Positions 18,739 through 28,421 of a stretch of DNA of 64,000 nt are shown piece by piece; positions within the stretch are counted from its first letter, which is position 1; each line of letters opens with the position of its first letter. The stretch lies in contig DYMU01000006.1 in NCBI GenBank assembly GCA_020721445.1, positions 104,876 through 168,875 on the forward strand, written 5' to 3'. The notes under the pieces were generated by a model. It searched no databases and was not told the DNA's origin. It saw nothing but the letters and a program-made list of their open reading frames with translations. Both the position numbers and the translations under genes were made by a program. The stretch is from Gemmobacter nectariphilus (GTDB lineage Bacteria; Pseudomonadota; Alphaproteobacteria; Rhodobacterales; Rhodobacteraceae).

Positions 18739-20406
18739 TTACACGACAATGGTTTTCGGACGACGCCAGTTCAGCCAGACCTCAACCAGCACCCGCGTCA
18801 CATAAAGCGCGGTGAAGACCGAGGTGATGATGCCCAGACCCAAGGTGATGGCAAAACCGCGCACCGGGCCAGAGCCAACCAGAAACAGCACGGCGGCGGT
18901 GATAAAGGTGGTGATATTGGCGTCGATGATCGCCGACAGCGCCTTTTCATAGCCCAGTTCCACAGCACGGCCCGGCGATTTGGCGTGGCGCAACTCCTCG
19001 CGGATCCGTTCAAACACCAGCACGTTTGCATCTACCGCCATGCCGATGGTCAGCACGATGCCCGCGATCCCCGGCAGCGTCAGCGTGCCGCCGATGGTCG
19101 AGAGCAGACCAAACAGCAGCGCCACGTTGATGCCAAGGGCGATGGTGGCAAAGGTGCCGAACAACCCGTAGCTGGCGATCATGAACACCACGACCGCCCC
19201 CATGGCGATCAGCGCCGCGGTTTTGCCCGCGTCAATGCTGTCTTGCCCCAGTTCCGGGCCGATGGTGCGTTCTTCCAAAAACACCATCTCGGCCGGAAGC
19301 GCCCCTGCCCGCAGCAGCACCGCCAGATTGGTGCTTTCCTCAACGGTGAACGAGCCCGTGATGATCCCCGACCCGCCCGGAATATGGCTTTGGATCACCG
19401 GGGCCGAGATCACCTCTTGGTCCAGCACGATGGCAAAGGGCGCGCCGATATTGGCGGCGGTATAATCGCCAAACTTGCGCGCGCCCGAAGGGTTGAAGCG
19501 GAAGTTAACCGCCGGTCGGCCGTTCTGGTCAAAGGCGGGTTGGGCATCGACCAGTTCCTCGCCGGTCACCACCGCGGTTTCCTCGACGATGTAATAACTG
19601 CCCTCTTCGTCCATCGAGGGCAGCAGCACATTGCGTGCCCCCGCACTGGCCCCGGCATCGGTGGTGCGGCCCACCACCGGGTTGAAGGTCAGCTTGGCGG
19701 TGGTGCCGATCAGCGCCTTCAACTCGGCCGCCGAACCGATGCCGGGCACCTGGATCAGCACGCGGTCGGCACCCTGACGCTGGATCGTGGGTTCGCGGGT
19801 GCCCACCTCATCGACCCGGCGGCGAATGATTTCAAGGCTTTGCTGCAAGGTCCGGTCATCTGTGGCGGCGCGTTCGGCCTGCGACAACTGGATCACGATG
19901 TCCAGCCGTTCGGCGGTCACGTCAATGTCGTTCTGGCCCACCCCGGTCAGGCTGACCACCGGCGTGGCAAGGGCGCGCACCGCCTCCTGCGCCACGGCCA
20001 TGCCTTCGGGGTTGGAAATCGCCACCCGCAGCGTGCCATCCGGGCTGGGCTGGCGGCGCACATTGCCGACCGCATCGCGCTTGTCGCGCAGCGCATCGCG
20101 CACCTCGGGCCACAGCGCATCCATCCGCGCCTTGTAGACATCCTCGACCTTGACCTCGGCCAGCAGATGCGCACCGCCGCGCAGATCAAGCCCCAGGTTC
20201 ACCAGCGCCGATGGCATCCAGTCGGGCCACAGCCCGCGTTGCGCCGCCTGGTCGACAGTTGCGGTGCCACCCGCCGCTTCAATCGCGGCGACGGCGTCAT
20301 TGTGGCGCTCTACCGCCGTGTAGTTCAGGTTCGGAACAGCCGCGACGATCCCCCAGGCGCATATCGCCAGAATGATCACACGCTTCCACAGCGGCATCGA
20401 GTTCAT
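18739..20406 (-). CDS. secD: Protein translocase subunit SecD
   Basis: Partner of SecF; 555 residues. The first membrane helix lies at about 8-24, followed by GLDLRGGAHLLAEV, the large periplasmic P1 head (about 70-370), then five helices with GMAVDANVLVFERIREELR and NITTFITAAVLFLVGSGPVRGFAITLGLGI. The start codon at 20406 has AAGGGA nine bases upstream. A long open frame runs opposite it but is an antisense artefact of GC-rich codon use. Confidence 0.97.
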   Translation of the reverse strand: MNSMPLWKRVIILAICAWGIVAAVPNLNYTAVERHNDAVAAIEAAGGTATVDQAAQRGLWPDWMPSALVNLGLDLRGGAHLLAEVKVEDVYKARMDALWPEVRDALRDKRDAVGNVRRQPSPDGTLRVAISNPEGMAVAQEAVRALATPVVSLTGVGQNDIDVTAERLDIVIQLSQAERAATDDRTLQQSLEIIRRRVDEVGTREPTIQRQGADRVLIQVPGIGSAAELKALIGTTAKLTFNPVVGRTTDAGASAGARNVLLPSMDEEGSYYIVEETAVVTGEELVDAQPAFDQNGRPAVNFRFNPSGARKFGDYTAANIGAPFAIVLDQEVISAPVIQSHIPGGSGIITGSFTVEESTNLAVLLRAGALPAEMVFLEERTIGPELGQDSIDAGKTAALIAMGAVVVFMIASYGLFGTFATIALGINVALLFGLLSTIGGTLTLPGIAGIVLTIGMAVDANVLVFERIREELRHAKSPGRAVELGYEKALSAIIDANITTFITAAVLFLVGSGPVRGFAITLGLGIITSVFTALYVTRVLVEVWLNWRRPKTIVV

Positions 20407-20420
20407 CGCGAAGGTTCCCT

Positions 20421-20747
20421 TCAGGCGGCGGCAGGTTCGGTCTTGTTCATCACCTGAACAATCGTCGCCTTGACGACCTTGACCTTCACGTTGTCGGCGA
20501 TTTCCACCACAACGGTGCCATCTTCATTGACATGGGTCACCTTGCCCACGATCCCGCCTTGGGTCAGCACCTGATCGCCACGGCGCAAAGCCTCGACCAT
20601 GGCCTTGTGTTCCTTCAGTTTTTTCTGCTGCGGGCGGATCAGCAGAAAATACATGATCCCGAAAATCAGGATCAGCGGCACAAAACTGGTGAACATCTCG
20701 GCACCGCCACCTGTGGCGGCCTGGGCATAGGCGGGGGTTGCGAACAT
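20421..20747 (-). CDS. yajC: Preprotein translocase subunit YajC
   Basis: Small single-pass accessory of the SecDF complex. The membrane helix ([20 protein letters not shown], about 19-38) is followed by the hallmark [30 protein letters not shown] chose the ATG at 20747 (MFATPAYAQ...) because AGGA lies six bases before it; two ATGs at 20753 and 20759 are alternatives. First gene of the yajC-secD-secF operon, divergent from serS. Confidence 0.95.
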   Translation of the reverse strand: MFATPAYAQAATGGGAEMFTSFVPLILIFGIMYFLLIRPQQKKLKEHKAMVEALRRGDQVLTQGGIVGKVTHVNEDGTVVVEIADNVKVKVVKATIVQVMNKTEPAAA

Positions 20748-20983
20748 CGGCATCCTCATCACTGTCGGGCGGGAGCGATCCCGCGTGTCATCGGCGCGCA
20801 CCCTATAGACGGGGCTGCGCGGGCGCAAGCGGGGCACCCGTGGCCCCTGCTGGCCGATATATGCGGGTCGGGCGCGGAATGGTAGGGGCCACCCTCGCGT
20901 TTTCGACGCGGCGTTTCCCGCCCCACTTTCGCCGCCTGTTCAAATCGGGCATAAGCCGGGGCAACACCACCAAGAGGCCCGCC

Positions 20984-22273
20984 ATGCACGATATCAAAGC
21001 CATCCGCGAAAACCCCGCCGCCTTTGACGCAGGCCTGTCGCGCCGGGGGGTGCGACCGATGTCGCTGGAGATCCTGGCTCTGGATGCCGACCGCCGGTCG
21101 AAGATTGCCGCGGCCGAGGCGGCGCAGGCCGAGCAGAACAAGGCCAGCAAGGACGTGGGTGCCGCAAAGGCCCGCGGCGATGATGCCGAGTTCGCGCGCC
21201 TGCGCGCGCTGGTGGCCGAAACCAAGGCCGACATCGCCCGGCTGACCATCGAGGCCGGGGCCGAAGATGACGCGCTGCGCGACATGCTGCTGTGCATCCC
21301 CAATCTGCCGCTGGACGAAGTGCCCGATGGCCGCGACGAGGCGGACAATGTCGAGCTGCGCCGCTGGGGTACGCCGCGCAGCTTCAACTTCGCGCCGAAA
21401 GAGCATTTCGAGATCGAAGGTGTGAAACCGGGGATGGATTTCGAGACCGCCGCCAAACTGTCGGGCAGTCGCTTTGTGGTGCTGAAAGGGGCCGTGGTCC
21501 GCGTGCACCGCGCGCTGGCGCAGTTCATGCTCGATACCCATATCGACGACCACGGCTTGCAGGAAACCTGGACCCCGGTTCTGGTCAAGGACGAGGCGAT
21601 GTATGGCACCAACCAACTGCCCAAGTTCGCCGAGGACAGCTATCAGACCACCAATGGCTGGTGGCTGATCCCGACCGCCGAGGTGACGCTGACCAACTCG
21701 GTCGCGGGCGATATTCTGGACGAGGCCACCTTGCCCTTGCGGATGTGCGCCCATTCGCAATGCTTCCGGTCCGAGGCGGGCAGTGCCGGCAAGGACACCA
21801 CCGGCATGCTGCGCCAGCACCAGTTCGAAAAGGTCGAGATGGTGACGATCTGCACACCCGAGACCGCGCTTGCCGAACATGAACGCATGACCCGCTGCGC
21901 CGAGGCGATTTTGGAAAAGCTGGGCATCCCTTACCGCACCATCGTTCTGTGCACCGGCGATATGGGCTTTGGCGCGCAAAAGACCCAGGATCTTGAGGCA
22001 TGGTTGCCCGGCCAGAACAAATACCGCGAGATCAGTTCGGTTTCCACCTGTGGTGCGTTTCAGGCCCGGCGGATGAATGCGCGCTATCGTGCCGCAGGCG
22101 GAAAGCCTGACTTTGTCGCTACGCTGAACGGATCGGGCCTTGCCGTGGGTCGCTGCCTGATCGCTGTTCTGGAAAACGGACAACAGGCCGATGGCTCGGT
22201 CGATCTGCCCGCCGTGCTGCACCCCTATCTGGGCGGCAAGACGCGGATCGCAGCCTCGGGAGCCTTGGAATGA
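20984..22273 (+). CDS. serS: Seryl-tRNA synthetase
   Basis: Class II synthetase charging tRNA-Ser (and tRNA-Sec where present). 429 residues: an N-terminal helical arm (about 30-100, rich in Ala, Lys, Glu) for tRNA binding, motif 2 [25 protein letters not shown] and motif 3 [17 protein letters not shown]. The ATG at 20984 has AAGAGG seven bases upstream; the open frame extends further upstream without conserved content. Divergent from yajC across a 236-base gap in which I see no gene. Confidence 0.97.
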   Translation: MHDIKAIRENPAAFDAGLSRRGVRPMSLEILALDADRRSKIAAAEAAQAEQNKASKDVGAAKARGDDAEFARLRALVAETKADIARLTIEAGAEDDALRDMLLCIPNLPLDEVPDGRDEADNVELRRWGTPRSFNFAPKEHFEIEGVKPGMDFETAAKLSGSRFVVLKGAVVRVHRALAQFMLDTHIDDHGLQETWTPVLVKDEAMYGTNQLPKFAEDSYQTTNGWWLIPTAEVTLTNSVAGDILDEATLPLRMCAHSQCFRSEAGSAGKDTTGMLRQHQFEKVEMVTICTPETALAEHERMTRCAEAILEKLGIPYRTIVLCTGDMGFGAQKTQDLEAWLPGQNKYREISSVSTCGAFQARRMNARYRAAGGKPDFVATLNGSGLAVGRCLIAVLENGQQADGSVDLPAVLHPYLGGKTRIAASGALE

Positions 22274-22304
22274 AGCCCGTTCGGGTTTCGGGAGTTGACA
22301 GAGC

Positions 22305-23021
22305 ATGACCCTACGCGCGCTTTTTCTGATCCTTGTCACCATCGCCTTCGGGATCGCGCCGTTTCTGACGCCGCCGTTCACCGGCTATGACCCGGCGCAA
22401 TTCCCGGTGCAGATTGCCAAACCGGCGGTGCAGCCTGCAGGCTATGCCTTTGCGATCTGGTCGGTGATCTATCTGTGGCTGATCGTTCACGCGCTTTACG
22501 GCTTTTGGGCCCGCGCCCGCAGCCTTGACTGGGACGAGGTGCGTGTGCCGCTGATGACCTCGCTGGCCATAGGCACGGTCTGGCTGGCGGTGGCGGGGCT
22601 ATTTCCGCTGCTGGCCACAGTGGGCATCCTGTTCATGCTGGGCACGGCGCTGGTCGCCTTTCTGCAAGCTGACGAATATTATGATCCGTGGCTGCTGTCG
22701 GCGCCGCTGGCAATTTATGCGGGCTGGCTGTCGGCGGCCTCGGCCGTGTCGGTGGGCGTGTTGCTGGCAGGCTATGGCATTCTGAGTGACAGCCTGTCGG
22801 CGCTTTTGATGATCGGGGTGGTGCTGGCGGTGGCCAGTCTGGTGCAATGGCTGCGGCCCCGGATGCCGCTTTATGGCCTGACCGTGGTCTGGGCGCTGAT
22901 CGGCATCGTGGTGGCCAATCTGCAAGGCAACCTGATCGTGGCGACGGCGGCGGGCGGGGCGGCCTTTACCATCGCATCCTTCACGTTCTGGGAATGGCGC
23001 CGGCATAACCCGTCGCTCTAG
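22305..23021 (+). CDS. TspO/MBR-related tryptophan-rich membrane protein
   Basis: A 238-residue polytopic membrane protein with about seven hydrophobic segments. The N-terminal pattern FTPPFTGY...VQPAGYAFAIWSVIYLWL is like the TspO/MBR (tryptophan-rich sensory) superfamily, in which the Pro-x-x-Trp-like segment contacts porphyrin or lipid ligands. It is longer than classical TspO (about 160), so it belongs to an extended branch of unknown ligand. It starts 31 bases after serS and may be co-transcribed. Confidence 0.65.
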   Translation: MTLRALFLILVTIAFGIAPFLTPPFTGYDPAQFPVQIAKPAVQPAGYAFAIWSVIYLWLIVHALYGFWARARSLDWDEVRVPLMTSLAIGTVWLAVAGLFPLLATVGILFMLGTALVAFLQADEYYDPWLLSAPLAIYAGWLSAASAVSVGVLLAGYGILSDSLSALLMIGVVLAVASLVQWLRPRMPLYGLTVVWALIGIVVANLQGNLIVATAAGGAAFTIASFTFWEWRRHNPSL

Positions 23022-23060
23022 TGCTTGACGTCCCCGCGCGGCTAAGGCAAGCCACGGCCC

Positions 23061-24911
23061 ATGCTGCGCATTGAAGACATCACCTATAACGTCGAAGGCC
23101 GCCCCTTGTTCGAAGGGGCCTCGGCCACCATTCCCACCGGCCACAAGGTTGGCCTTGTGGGCCGCAACGGCGCGGGCAAGACCACGCTGTTTCGGCTGAT
23201 CCGGGGCGAGTTGGCGCTGGAAGGTGGCACGATCACCCTGCCCGGCCGCGCCCGCATCGGCGGCGTGGCGCAAGAGGTGCCGTCCTCTGCGACATCGCTC
23301 TTGGATACCGTCCTGCAAGCCGATGAGGAACGCACCAGCCTGCTGGCCGAGGCCGAACACGCCCACGACCCGCACCGCATTGCCGAGATTCAGCACCGCC
23401 TGTCCGACATCGACGCCTGGAGCGCCGAAGGCCGCGCCGCCAGCATCCTGTCCGGTCTGGGCTTTGATGCCGAGGCGCAAAAGCGCCCCTGTTCCGATTT
23501 TTCGGGCGGTTGGCGGATGCGGGTGGCGCTGGCGGGCGTGCTGTTCGCGCAACCCGACTATCTGCTGTTGGACGAACCGACCAACTATCTGGACCTTGAA
23601 GGGGCGCTGTGGCTGGAAAGCTATTTGCAGAAATACCCCCATACCGTGCTGATCATCAGCCACGACCGGGGTCTTTTGAACCGCGCGGTGCAGGGCATCT
23701 TGCACCTTGATGACCGCAAGCTGACCTATTGGCAGGGCGGCTATGACCAGTTCGCGCGGCAAGTGGCCGAACGCCGCGCCGTGCTGCAAGCCGAGGCGAA
23801 AAAGCAAGAGGCCCGCCGCGCCCATCTGCAAAGCTTCGTTGATCGCTTCAAGGCCAAGGCCTCCAAGGCGGTGCAGGCGCAAAGCCGGGTCAAGATGCTG
23901 GAGCGGATGACCACGATCACCGCCCCGGAAGATGCCAAGAAAGTGGTCTTCACCTTCCCCGCGCCGGAAGAGCTGTCGCCCCCGATCATCAACATGGAAG
24001 GGGCAGCCGTCGGCTATGGCGGCCCCGCGGTGCTGAAAAAGCTGTCGCTGCGCATTGATCAGGACGACCGCATCGCCCTGCTGGGCCGCAACGGCGAAGG
24101 CAAATCAACGCTGTCCAAGCTGCTTGCCGGCAAGCTTGAGGTGATGGAAGGCAAGATCACCCGGTCGTCGAAACTGCGCATCGGCTATTTCGCCCAGCAT
24201 CAGGTCGATGAATTGTTCATCGACGAAACCCCCCTGCAACACCTGCAACGCCTGCGCCCGGCCGAAGGCCAGCCCCGGCTGCGTGCAAGGCTGGCAGGGT
24301 TTGGCCTGATGGCAGATCAGGCCGAAACCGTGGTCGGCCGCCTGTCGGGCGGGCAAAAGGCCCGGCTGTCGCTGCTCTTGGCCACCATCGACGCGCCACA
24401 CCTGCTGATACTCGACGAACCGACCAACCATTTGGACATCGAATCGCGCGAAGCACTGGTGGAAGCCCTGACCGAATACTCCGGCGCGGTGATCCTTGTC
24501 AGCCATGACATGCACCTGCTGGGGCTGGTGGCTGACCGGCTGTGGCTGGTCAAGGGTGGTGCTGTCACCCCCTTCACCGAGGATCTGGAAGCCTATCGGC
24601 GGATGCTGCTGGCCGGTGATGACGTGGAAAAGCCGGTGGCAAAACCTGTTGAGAAACAGAAAAAAGCCAGCCGTGACGACATGTTGGCACTGAAAGCTGA
24701 AGTTCGCAAATGCGAAGAGCGGCTGGCGAAACTGAACGACATGCGCGACAAGCTGGCCAAAAAGCTTGCCGACCCCGAGTTGTACGAAGCCGCCCGCATC
24801 GGCGAGCTGGAAACCTGGAACAAGAAATACGCCGAGGTGATGAACGGCCTCGACAAGGCCGAGGCGCTGTGGCTGTCGGCCCAGGAAAAGCTGGAAGGCG
24901 CCGTCGCATGA
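23061..24911 (+). CDS. ABC-F family ATP-binding protein (Uup/YheS type)
   Basis: A soluble 616-residue protein with two ATPase domains and no membrane segments, as in ABC-F ribosome-associated factors. Domain 1: Walker A GRNGAGKTT (34-42), signature FSGGWRMR, Walker B LLLDEPTNYLD. Domain 2: GRNGEGKST, LSGGQKARL, LLILDEPTNHLD. A charged linker (about 235-290) holds the P-site-tRNA interaction motif region, and a C-terminal coiled-coil tail (about 525-616, Lys/Glu-rich) resembles Uup. Its precise translational role is not readable. It ends in an ATGA overlap with marC. Confidence 0.92.
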   Translation: MLRIEDITYNVEGRPLFEGASATIPTGHKVGLVGRNGAGKTTLFRLIRGELALEGGTITLPGRARIGGVAQEVPSSATSLLDTVLQADEERTSLLAEAEHAHDPHRIAEIQHRLSDIDAWSAEGRAASILSGLGFDAEAQKRPCSDFSGGWRMRVALAGVLFAQPDYLLLDEPTNYLDLEGALWLESYLQKYPHTVLIISHDRGLLNRAVQGILHLDDRKLTYWQGGYDQFARQVAERRAVLQAEAKKQEARRAHLQSFVDRFKAKASKAVQAQSRVKMLERMTTITAPEDAKKVVFTFPAPEELSPPIINMEGAAVGYGGPAVLKKLSLRIDQDDRIALLGRNGEGKSTLSKLLAGKLEVMEGKITRSSKLRIGYFAQHQVDELFIDETPLQHLQRLRPAEGQPRLRARLAGFGLMADQAETVVGRLSGGQKARLSLLLATIDAPHLLILDEPTNHLDIESREALVEALTEYSGAVILVSHDMHLLGLVADRLWLVKGGAVTPFTEDLEAYRRMLLAGDDVEKPVAKPVEKQKKASRDDMLALKAEVRKCEERLAKLNDMRDKLAKKLADPELYEAARIGELETWNKKYAEVMNGLDKAEALWLSAQEKLEGAVA

Positions 24912-25531
24912 TGCTGCTGCCGGATGGCTTTCTGGTCACCGGCTTTGTCACCCTGTTCGTGGTGATGGACCCGATCGGCCTGGTGCCGATGTTCATTGCC
25001 CTGACCCAGGGCATGACCGCGGCCCGCCGCCGCGCCATCGCCCTTCGCGCCTGCCTGATCGCCGCCGGGCTGCTGTTGCTGTTCGGGCTGGCGGGCGAGT
25101 CGATCCTGACCTTCATCGGCATCTCGATGCCGGCCTTTCGCATCGCGGGCGGCATCTTGCTGTTCCTGACCGCACTGGACATGCTGTTTGAGCGCCGCAC
25201 CCAACGGCGTGAAAACCAGACCGCAGACCCCGACCATGACCCTTCGGTTTTCCCGCTGGCCACCCCGCTGATCGCGGGCCCCGGGGCAATTGCGACGATG
25301 ATCCTGCTGACCGGGCAGGCGGGGGGCGACTGGATGGCCACCGGGCTGGTGATCGGGCTGATGCTGTCGGTGGTCCTGATCAGCTTTCTGTTCTTTCTGG
25401 CCGCCGCGCCGCTGGAGCGTGTGCTGGGCCGCACCGGCAATCTGGTGGTTACGCGGCTTCTGGGGATGCTTCTGGCGGCGCTGTCGGTGCAATTCGTGAT
25501 TGACGGCATCCGCCAGACCGGGTTGATCTGA
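24908..25531 (+). CDS. MarC family integral membrane protein
   Basis: A 207-residue membrane protein with six hydrophobic segments of the MarC/YchE family. The N-terminal VVMDPIGLVPMFIALTQG and the later FPLATPLIAGPGAIATMILL are family hallmarks. The function is unknown; older claims of a role in antibiotic resistance for MarC itself were not supported. The ATG overlaps the ABC-F stop by four bases; a second ATG follows immediately. Confidence 0.9.
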   Translation: MMLLPDGFLVTGFVTLFVVMDPIGLVPMFIALTQGMTAARRRAIALRACLIAAGLLLLFGLAGESILTFIGISMPAFRIAGGILLFLTALDMLFERRTQRRENQTADPDHDPSVFPLATPLIAGPGAIATMILLTGQAGGDWMATGLVIGLMLSVVLISFLFFLAAAPLERVLGRTGNLVVTRLLGMLLAALSVQFVIDGIRQTGLI

Positions 25532-25594
25532 CACGCGTCCGATTGCATCCCCGCCCCCGCCACCCTAGCTTGCGCCCAGCAACACGAGGGCCGA

Positions 25595-26170
25595 ATGGAC
25601 AGCGACAGCCTTGCAAGACTTGCCTATCTTGGCCTGCTGCTGGCGGCAGTCGCGGGTTGGGTTCTGGTCGAATACCGCCGCCGCATGGGCGAAGCCCTGC
25701 GGGTCGCCATGGCCTGGGGGCTGATCTTTCTGGGTCTGATGGCGGGCTATGGCCTGTGGGCCGACATCCGCACCGATGTTCTGCCCCGTCAGGCAGTGGT
25801 CGAAGGCGAAGCCATCCGCCTGCGCCGGTCGGACGACGGGCATTATTACCTCGTGCTGGAGATCAACGGCACCAAGGTGCCGTTCATGGTCGACACCGGT
25901 GCCAGTGACATCGTGCTGTCTCGCGCCGACGCCAGCCGCCTTGGCATTGATCCCGCGTCCTTGCTGTATCTGGGTCAGGCAAATACCGCCAATGGCCTTG
26001 TGCGCACTGCGCGTGTCCGGCTGGAAACCATCACCCTGGGCCCCCACACCGACATCGGCCTGAACGCCGTGGTGACCGAGGGCGACATGGATGGCTCACT
26101 TCTGGGCATGGCCTATCTGCGCCGCTACCGGATTGAAATTGCCGATGGCCAGATGATCCTGCGGCGCTGA
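25595..26170 (+). CDS. Membrane-anchored retropepsin-like aspartic protease (TIGR02281 type)
   Basis: 191 residues with two N-terminal membrane helices (about 8-24 and 36-56) and a C-terminal retroviral-type aspartyl protease domain. The active-site motif VDTGASDIVLS is at about 103-113, preceded by the flap-proximal VLEINGTKVPFM. A single DTGA motif implies a homodimer, as in retropepsins. It is 63 bases after marC. Substrates of these alphaproteobacterial proteases are largely unknown. Confidence 0.85.
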   Translation: MDSDSLARLAYLGLLLAAVAGWVLVEYRRRMGEALRVAMAWGLIFLGLMAGYGLWADIRTDVLPRQAVVEGEAIRLRRSDDGHYYLVLEINGTKVPFMVDTGASDIVLSRADASRLGIDPASLLYLGQANTANGLVRTARVRLETITLGPHTDIGLNAVVTEGDMDGSLLGMAYLRRYRIEIADGQMILRR

Positions 26171-26205
26171 ACCTGCGGCGGCGCACCCGGACGCAGCCTC
26201 GGCAC

Positions 26206-26290
26206 GCTCCGCGGGGAGTATTTGCAAAGCAGCAAAGCCGATCATCGCACGACATGGCATTGCTGCTTTTGCAATACTCCCGCCGGAGGC
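26206..26290. repeat. Inverted pair of class B dispersed repeats
   Basis: A plus-oriented copy (26206-26237: GCTCCGCGGGGAGTATTTGC then AAAGCAGCAAAG) and a minus-oriented copy (26258-26290, reading GCCTCCGGCGGGAGTATTGC then AAAAGCAGCAATG on the other strand) face each other across about 20 bases. The arms are long enough to fold as one large hairpin. The pair lies exactly between two convergent genes, so it could act as a bidirectional terminator or RNA-stabilising structure. Confidence 0.7.
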
Positions 26291-26316
26291 GCAGATTTCC
26301 GGCACAAGACCCCGCT

Positions 26317-26775
26317 TCAGGTTTTCTCGGCCTTCTTTTCCCATTTGCCGCTGTCTTCCGACCAGTATTGTGCGGGCAATCCGGCATCGGTCAGCCACTT
26401 CCACTGACCGCGGGCGTGCGACAGACGGTCGGGGTTGGCACCGTCAAACAAGATCCAGACCCGGTCCAGCGCGCGGGCCTCGGCCTCGGAAACCTCGGCG
26501 CTGTCGATCAGCATCAGGGCTTTGGCTTCGTTGACGACCGCCCCCATGCCCAGCAGCACGGGCTGGCGGGCGTCGTGGGGCCCGCCCTCGCGGCCATGCG
26601 GCAAAAAGCTGCCCTCTGGGTGCAGCCAAAGCCGCGTATCCAGCCGGTCAAGCGCCGCTGCATCGGTGCCACGGATCATGATGCGCCAGCCCTGCCCCAG
26701 CGCCCGCCCAAGCAGCACGCGTGCCGTCTGTTCCACGTCTGACCGGGTCAGGTGATAGAACATCACGATGCCCAT
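26317..26775 (-). CDS. holC: DNA polymerase III chi subunit
   Basis: Clamp-loader accessory that binds SSB. 152 residues beginning MGIVMFYHLTRSDVEQTARVLLGRALGQGWR, typical of chi, then the WLHPEGSFLPHGR core (about 50-62) and GANPDRLSHARGQWKWLTDAG. It lies six bases after pepA, an arrangement also seen in gammaproteobacteria (pepA-holC). The product likely joins psi, though a psi gene is not in this window. Confidence 0.93.
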   Translation of the reverse strand: MGIVMFYHLTRSDVEQTARVLLGRALGQGWRIMIRGTDAAALDRLDTRLWLHPEGSFLPHGREGGPHDARQPVLLGMGAVVNEAKALMLIDSAEVSEAEARALDRVWILFDGANPDRLSHARGQWKWLTDAGLPAQYWSEDSGKWEKKAEKT

Positions 26776-26781
26776 CGGGCG

Positions 26782-28251
26782 TTACTTCGCCTCGAACCGG
26801 TCGCGGATCAGCCGGTTCAACGCCATCACCCCCCAGCCGGTGGCCCCCTTCGGTGCCAGAGTGCTGTCGGATTTCAGCAGCGCTGTTCCGGCGATATCCA
26901 GATGACACCACGGCAGATCAGGTTTGACAAAGCGCGCGAGGAACTGCGCCGCGGTGATCGCGCCGCCATCGCGCCCGCCGACATTCATCATGTCGGCGAT
27001 GCGCGATTTCAGCTTGGCGTCGTAGGCCTCACCCATCGGCATCCGCCATGCGCCTTCGCCTTCGGCCTTGGCGGCCTTGAGGAACGCATCACACAGCGCG
27101 TCATCGTTGGAAAACACCCCGGCGTTTTCATGGCCAAGCGCCACGACGATCGCCCCGGTCAGGGTGGCAAGGTTGATCATCGCGCAGGGTTTGAAGCGGT
27201 CTTGCGCATACCACATCACATCGGCCAGCACCAACCGACCCTCGGCGTCGGTGTTGATCACCTCGATCGTGTCGCCCTTCATCGAGGTGACCACATCACC
27301 GGGGCGCTGCGCCCGGCCATCGGGCATGTTTTCGACCAGACCGACGATGCCCACCACATTGGCCTTGGCCTGGCGCATCGCCAGCGTGCGCATGACACCT
27401 GCCACCACGCCGGCGCCGCCCATGTCCATCGTCATTTCTTCCATGCCCGCCGCGGGCTTGATCGAGATGCCGCCGGTGTCGAACACCACGCCCTTGCCGA
27501 CCAGCGCAAACGGGGCCTCGCCCTTCTTGCCGCCGTTCCATTGCATGACCACCACCTTGGAGGGGGTTTCCGACCCCAAGCCCACCCCCAGAAGCGCGCC
27601 CATGCCCAGCTTCAGCAGCTCGTCTTCCTCAAGGATTTCCACATCCAGCCCCAACTCGTGCATCGCCGCCAGACGGGCGGCAAAGTCGAAGGTGGTCAGC
27701 ACATTGGCAGGCTCGTTCACCAGATCGCGGGTGAAGAACACGCCTTCGGCGACGGCCGCCCCGGCGCTTGCTTCGGCGGCAATGGCTTCGGGTTTGGCGA
27801 CCATCATCGTCACCGGGCCGGGCAGGGTTTTTTCGCCGGTCTTGTGGGTGGCAAAGTCATAGGCCCGCAGCGCAAGGCCAAAGGCAATGTCGGCGGCTTG
27901 CGGATGCGCCTCGGCCACGACCAGCGTGCCCTTGGGCGACAGCACGCGCCCGACGGTCGCGCCGGCCTTGCGCGCTTCGGCCACGGTTGCCTTGCGCGGC
28001 AGGCGGATCAGGTGCAGCACTTCGGCCTGCATCCCCACCGGGAAGGCAAGCTCCATCCCCTCACCGGGTTTCAGCCGACCAAAGCCGTCCGACGCCACCG
28101 CCCGCGCCAGCGCCCCGCGGGTCAGCTTGTCCAGCCGCTTGGCAAGCGTGGGCAAGGTGCCGACATCGACCACCACCGCGACACGCCCGGCACACAGGGC
28201 AAGGGCTTCGGCGTCAGGGTCGCGAAACTGAATGGGCACAGGGTGGGACAT
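26782..28251 (-). CDS. pepA: Leucyl aminopeptidase (M17)
   Basis: Cytosolic dinuclear-zinc exopeptidase removing N-terminal residues. 489 residues with the catalytic M17 signature NTDAEGRLVLAD and the metal region GKGVVFDTGGISIKP. An N-terminal regulatory domain (about 1-150) precedes it. The ATG at 28251 has GAGGAAAC directly upstream; an in-frame extension upstream reads through a 13-bp tandem repeat and was rejected. First gene of pepA-holC, divergent from lptF. Confidence 0.95.
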   Translation of the reverse strand: MSHPVPIQFRDPDAEALALCAGRVAVVVDVGTLPTLAKRLDKLTRGALARAVASDGFGRLKPGEGMELAFPVGMQAEVLHLIRLPRKATVAEARKAGATVGRVLSPKGTLVVAEAHPQAADIAFGLALRAYDFATHKTGEKTLPGPVTMMVAKPEAIAAEASAGAAVAEGVFFTRDLVNEPANVLTTFDFAARLAAMHELGLDVEILEEDELLKLGMGALLGVGLGSETPSKVVVMQWNGGKKGEAPFALVGKGVVFDTGGISIKPAAGMEEMTMDMGGAGVVAGVMRTLAMRQAKANVVGIVGLVENMPDGRAQRPGDVVTSMKGDTIEVINTDAEGRLVLADVMWYAQDRFKPCAMINLATLTGAIVVALGHENAGVFSNDDALCDAFLKAAKAEGEGAWRMPMGEAYDAKLKSRIADMMNVGGRDGGAITAAQFLARFVKPDLPWCHLDIAGTALLKSDSTLAPKGATGWGVMALNRLIRDRFEAK

Positions 28252-28260
28252 CGTTTCCTC

Positions 28261-28299
28261 GCATCGGGGTTGGGCATCGGGGTTGGGCATCGGGGTTGG
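28261..28299. repeat. 13-bp tandem repeat, three copies
   Basis: Three perfect copies of GCATCGGGGTTGG (28261-28273, 28274-28286, 28287-28299), beginning ten bases upstream of the pepA start codon in the pepA/lptF divergent region. In pepA mRNA the unit reads CCAACCCCGATGC. It probably varies in copy number between strains and may alter the pepA leader. Confidence 0.8.
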
Positions 28300-28421
28300 G
28301 CTTTGGTTTGCACCTTTGGCAAAGGCTAGCCCGCCCCCCGCCGATTGACCAGATATGAGTTTCCAATCCTTCACAATTCGCCTAATCTTGCACAGTTGCG
28401 CGTGAAGGAGCAGTTGAGGCC

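Noticed and set aside
18442..20457. Long open frame on the plus strand opposite secD and secF
   Set aside because: It is antisense to well-supported genes; composition is His/Arg/Gln-rich as expected for the reverse complement of high-GC codons.
20759..22381. Long open frame on the minus strand opposite serS
   Set aside because: Antisense shadow; serS has full motifs on the plus strand.
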